Part shown: positions 61,544-64,000 of the stretch, in pieces
Numbering within the stretch: position 1 is the stretch's first letter
Layout of the letters: the number at the start of each line of letters is the position of its first letter
Source: Arthrobacter livingstonensis
Lineage (GTDB): Bacteria; Actinomycetota; Actinomycetes; Actinomycetales; Micrococcaceae
Assembly (NCBI RefSeq): GCF_003219815.1
Contig: NZ_QJVD01000011.1
Span: forward strand, 62,001 to 126,000
Direction: 5' to 3'
Length of the DNA stretch: 64,000 nucleotides
The notes under the pieces: generated by a model
Told to the model about the DNA's origin: nothing
Seen by the model: only the letters and a program-made list of their open reading frames with translations
The model's database searches: none
Made by a program: the position numbers and the translations under genes

Positions 61544-61588
61544 TGTCAACTTACATTGACATGCCCACGACTGTCAACTAAAGTTGAC
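61544..61588 (+). promoter_or_regulatory. Tandem TGTCAACT operators
   Basis: Two palindromes lie just upstream of the HTH mini-gene: TGTCAA-N6-TTGACA at 61544-61561, and GTCAACT-AA-AGTTGAC at 61573-61588. Their centres are 28 bp apart, and both share the half-site CTGTCAACT. The layout suggests cooperative binding of a dimeric regulator, perhaps the product of the downstream gene. Confidence 0.65.
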
Positions 61589-61605
61589 TTTTGAGGGTGG
61601 TGGCC

Positions 61606-61806
61606 ATGAGAACACTATTGGCAAACATGGATGGAATGGGCCCGGCCGAGGCGCTGTACGCAGTGGCGGAATCCCGCAGGCAGCTGGCCCGCACGGAATC
61701 GGAAATCGTGGCGAGAGCCCGCGTCGCAGGTCTTTCCTGGGAGGCCATTGCCCTATGCCTGGGCGTGAGAAAGCAGGCCGTGCACAAGAAATTCGGGAAG
61801 CGGTAG
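61606..61806 (+). CDS. 66-residue HTH protein, Clp-N-associated type
   Basis: Small DNA-binding protein of 66 residues: an N-terminal helix pair (GPAEALYAVAESRRQLARTE) and a helix-turn-helix (VARARVAGLSWEAIALCLGV, then RKQAVHKKFGKR). The SW.EIA..LGV.RQAVHKK.G core is the same as in actinobacterial regulators where it precedes a ClpC/ClpA N-terminal-like domain. Here the protein stops right after the HTH, and no Clp_N gene follows. The ATG at 61606 has GAGGG upstream; the frame is open to a TTG at 61591. Two TGTCAAC palindromes lie 18-60 bases upstream, consistent with autoregulation. Confidence 0.75.
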   Translation: MRTLLANMDGMGPAEALYAVAESRRQLARTESEIVARARVAGLSWEAIALCLGVRKQAVHKKFGKR

Positions 61807-61863
61807 CGGGCCTGGGTCGGACAGGACGGGACAAGGGCCAGCCAGGAACCTGCCGGGACGCTC

Positions 61864-62259
61864 CTACCGGGCTGAGACGCTCAGCTGCCAGGAGACGCCA
61901 AAACGGTCGCTAAGCCAGGCGTATTTCTTCGCAAAGGGGTACTCGCCCGGTGGCATCATGACCTGTCCCTGGTCTGAGAGCAGCGCAAACAGTGTGTCCA
62001 GGGATGCCTCATCCGGGCAGTCAAAGAAGAATGACACCGAAGGGGTGAACCCAAAGGCATGCACGTCCGGGCTGTCGATGCAGAGCAAGGTCTGGTCGGC
62101 AATCCGAAAGCTTGCCGTTTTGACGGAGCCCTCCCTCTCAGGTTCTTCCCCGCCATGGCGTTCCAAGGCGAGGATTTCAGCATCGGGGAAGGAGGAAACA
62201 TAGAAGTTCATGGCCTCTTCTGCCTGGCCCGTGAACATCAAGAAAGGTTTGAGCGTCAT
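61864..62259 (-). CDS. VOC-superfamily protein (PhnB/3-demethylubiquinone MT-like)
   Basis: Single-domain glyoxalase-fold protein of 131 residues. MTLKPFLMFTGQAEEAMNFY with VSSFPDAEILALERHG, the DQTLLCIDSPDVHAFGFTPS strand-loop, and the end KYAWLSDRFGVSWQLSV match PhnB-like members often labelled 3-demethylubiquinone methyltransferase-like. No enzymatic activity can be assigned. It lies downstream of glnA on the same strand, separated by a strong hairpin, so it is probably transcribed alone. Confidence 0.88.
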   Translation of the reverse strand: MTLKPFLMFTGQAEEAMNFYVSSFPDAEILALERHGGEEPEREGSVKTASFRIADQTLLCIDSPDVHAFGFTPSVSFFFDCPDEASLDTLFALLSDQGQVMMPPGEYPFAKKYAWLSDRFGVSWQLSVSAR

Positions 62260-62381
62260 GGTCTTACCTTACCGGTACCGGCAATGGCCCGGCAGCTACG
62301 GCACCCGTCTCCACCTGCCAGGACTTGTCGTCCAGCGGACTGCGAAGCCAGACCGGGCATGAATCGGCGGCGACCAACCAG

Positions 62382-62412
62382 GAGTGGCCGGAACGCAATG
62401 TTCCGGCCACTC
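62382..62412 (-). terminator. Perfect 13-bp hairpin downstream of glnA
   Basis: GAGTGGCCGGAAC pairs exactly with its complement at 62400-62412 around a GCAAT loop, about 70 bases past the glnA stop. No U-run on the minus strand, so it may act as a processing or stabilising hairpin as much as a terminator. Confidence 0.6.
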
Positions 62413-62481
62413 ATTTCTGTCATGAAGTTTTTCTCTCGCGGACTGCTTGCGGACTATTCCCAGTATTCCCGCGTGTTCCAG

Positions 62482-63906
62482 CTAGCAGCCGTAGTAGAGC
62501 TCGAATTCATACGGGTTCGGGCGCAGTGAGAGCGGCTTGATTTCGTATTCGCGCTTGTAGTCGATCCAGGTGTCGATCAAGTCCTGGGTGAACACGCCGC
62601 CGGCCTGCAGGAACTCGTTGTCGTTTTCCAAGGCGATGAGGGCCTCTTCGAGTGATTCTGGAGCCTTGGGGATGTCCTTGGCTTCCTCCGGGGGGAGTTC
62701 GTACAGGTCCTTGTCGATGGGAGCCGGGGGTTCAATGCGGTTCTTGATGCCGTCAAGGCCGGCCATCAGCTGGGCGGAGAACGCCAGGTACGGGTTGGAG
62801 GAGGCATCCGGTGCGCGGAACTCCAGGCGCTTGGCCTTCGGGTTGGAACCGGTGATCGGGATGCGGATGCCGGCGGAGCGGTTGCCCTGCGAATACACCA
62901 TGTTCACGGGGGCCTCGAAGCCCTTGACCAGGCGGCGGTAGGAGTTCACCGTCGGGTTGGTGAAGGCCAGCACGGCCGAGGAATGTTTGAGCAGTCCGCC
63001 AATGTACCAGCGGGCCACGTCGGAGAGGCCGGCGTAGCCCTTCTCGTCGTAGAACAGCGGGGCGCCGTTGCTCCACAGCGACTGGTGGCAGTGCATGCCG
63101 GAGCCGTTGTCGCCAAAGACGGGCTTGGGCATGAAGGTGACGGACTTGTCCCAGGCCCAGGCGGTGTTCTTGATGACGTACTTGAACTTCTGCAGGTCGT
63201 CGGCGGAGTGCACCAGGGTGTTGAATGTGTAGTTGATCTCGGCCTGGCCGGCGGCGCCCACCTCGTGGTGGGAACGCTCAACCGCGAGTCCGGCGTTGTC
63301 CAGCTCGATGCACATGGCGTCGCGCAGGTCTGCCTGGTGGTCAATGGGGGCCACGGGGAAGTAGCCGCCCTTGACGGGGGTCTTGTAGCCGAGGTTGCCA
63401 CCTTCTTCCGGCCGGCCGGTGTTCCAATTGGCCTCTTCGGAATCGATCTTGTAGAAGGAGCCCTGCGGGGAGGACTCGTACTGGACGTTGTCAAAGACGA
63501 AGAACTCCGCCTCTGCGCCAAAGAATGCGGTGTCGGCGATGCCGGTGGACGCAAGGTACGCCTCGGCCTTCTCGGCCACGCCGCGCGGGTCGCGGTGGTA
63601 AGGGTCGCCCGTGCGGGGGTTCACGATGGAAAAGTTCAGCGCCAGGGTCTTCTCCAGGCGGAACGTGTCGACGAACGCAGTCTTGGGGTCCGGGATCAGC
63701 TGCATGTCGGATTCGGCGATGCCCTGGAAACCGCGGATGGAGGAGCCGTCGAACAGCTGGCCGTGGACAAAGAAGTCGAGGTCGACCGTCTTCGCCGGCA
63801 CGTTGAAGTGCTGCTGGACCCCGGGCAGGTCCGTGAATCGGATATCGACGAACTTCACATCTTCGTCCTTGATGAACTGGAGGACTTCTTCCGCGTTCTT
63901 GAACAT
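62482..63906 (-). CDS. glnA: Glutamine synthetase type I
   Basis: Main assimilatory GS, a dodecameric enzyme of 474 residues making glutamine from glutamate, ammonia and [29 protein letters not shown], the loop [23 protein letters not shown] and [15 protein letters not shown] are conserved. The adenylylation Tyr is in [19 protein letters not shown] near residue 405, so it can be a GlnE target. AAGGAG is 6 nt upstream of the ATG at 63906, which fixes the start; the frame stays open to 63963. The usual C-terminal FELYYGC is present. The 94 bases upstream to the window edge hold the promoter, which I cannot define. Confidence 0.96.
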   Translation of the reverse strand: MFKNAEEVLQFIKDEDVKFVDIRFTDLPGVQQHFNVPAKTVDLDFFVHGQLFDGSSIRGFQGIAESDMQLIPDPKTAFVDTFRLEKTLALNFSIVNPRTGDPYHRDPRGVAEKAEAYLASTGIADTAFFGAEAEFFVFDNVQYESSPQGSFYKIDSEEANWNTGRPEEGGNLGYKTPVKGGYFPVAPIDHQADLRDAMCIELDNAGLAVERSHHEVGAAGQAEINYTFNTLVHSADDLQKFKYVIKNTAWAWDKSVTFMPKPVFGDNGSGMHCHQSLWSNGAPLFYDEKGYAGLSDVARWYIGGLLKHSSAVLAFTNPTVNSYRRLVKGFEAPVNMVYSQGNRSAGIRIPITGSNPKAKRLEFRAPDASSNPYLAFSAQLMAGLDGIKNRIEPPAPIDKDLYELPPEEAKDIPKAPESLEEALIALENDNEFLQAGGVFTQDLIDTWIDYKREYEIKPLSLRPNPYEFELYYGC

Positions 63907-64000
63907 CTTGCTCCTTGGCGTTCTGGATTCCAGCCGATTCGGTTCGGCCTGGTGCTTCTGCAACTGATCTAAGACTATGTCGGCGCCGTTACTCGATGGT

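Overview
The window looks like a core chromosomal segment of a high-GC actinobacterium, most likely Arthrobacter or a close Micrococcaceae relative. This is inferred from gene content and order: a division/cell wall cluster with sepF, yggT and divIVA but no ftsA; class II DAHP synthase; a PASTA kinase next to an Rv2175c-like DNA-binding protein; polyphosphate glucokinase; and glnE beside a glutamine synthetase. MurE lacks the Arg of the meso-DAP signature, which fits the L-Lys-type peptidoglycan of Arthrobacter. I see no rRNA, tRNA, insertion sequence, prophage or CRISPR array.

Layout. 1-13.8 kb: end of a MinD/ParA-like ATPase gene, acyl-CoA ligase, ROK glucokinase, hydrolase/membrane protein pair, PlsC-type acyltransferase, AroG, PASTA Ser/Thr kinase, four-LysM lytic transglycosylase, Rv2175c-like regulator, polyprenyl diphosphate synthase and a lipoprotein. 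The order recalls the mycobacterial fadD15-aroG-pknL-idsA2 region. 13.8-16.5 kb: 55-bp tandem repeats, DNA polymerase IV, a candidate 32-residue ORF and a DUF3040 membrane protein. 16.5-38.8 kb: the dcw cluster mraZ-rsmH-ftsL-ftsI-murE-murF-mraY-murD-ftsW-murG-murC-ftsQ-ftsZ-pgeF-yggS-sepF-yggT-divIVA-lspA-rluA/D, all on the plus strand and often with overlapping stop and start codons. A phased GTGGAG array precedes mraZ, and ftsZ has its own leader with repeated CTTCAAG motifs.

38.8-50.7 kb: inverted 32-bp repeats, dnaE, a membrane protein, hisD, nrdR with tandem operator-like boxes, SDR, ppgK, map, a SPOR-like mini-protein, an SGNH hydrolase and panB. 50.8-64 kb: a glutamine/nitrogen region (glnA-like gene, glnE, fused amino-acid ABC receptor-permease, its ATPase, glutaminase, a second glnA), interrupted by a sulfatase and two genes that I do not recognise.

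The most unusual locus is at 57.07-57.57 kb: a small exported protein built of six near-identical 18-residue units with the aromatic core WIWPY, followed by an excellent intrinsic terminator. Just downstream is a short Cys-rich ORF with a strong ribosome binding site. Other points of interest are the dispersed and tandem GC-rich repeats (one of which supplies the apparent start of the SDR gene) and the TGTCAAC operators upstream of a 66-residue HTH protein.
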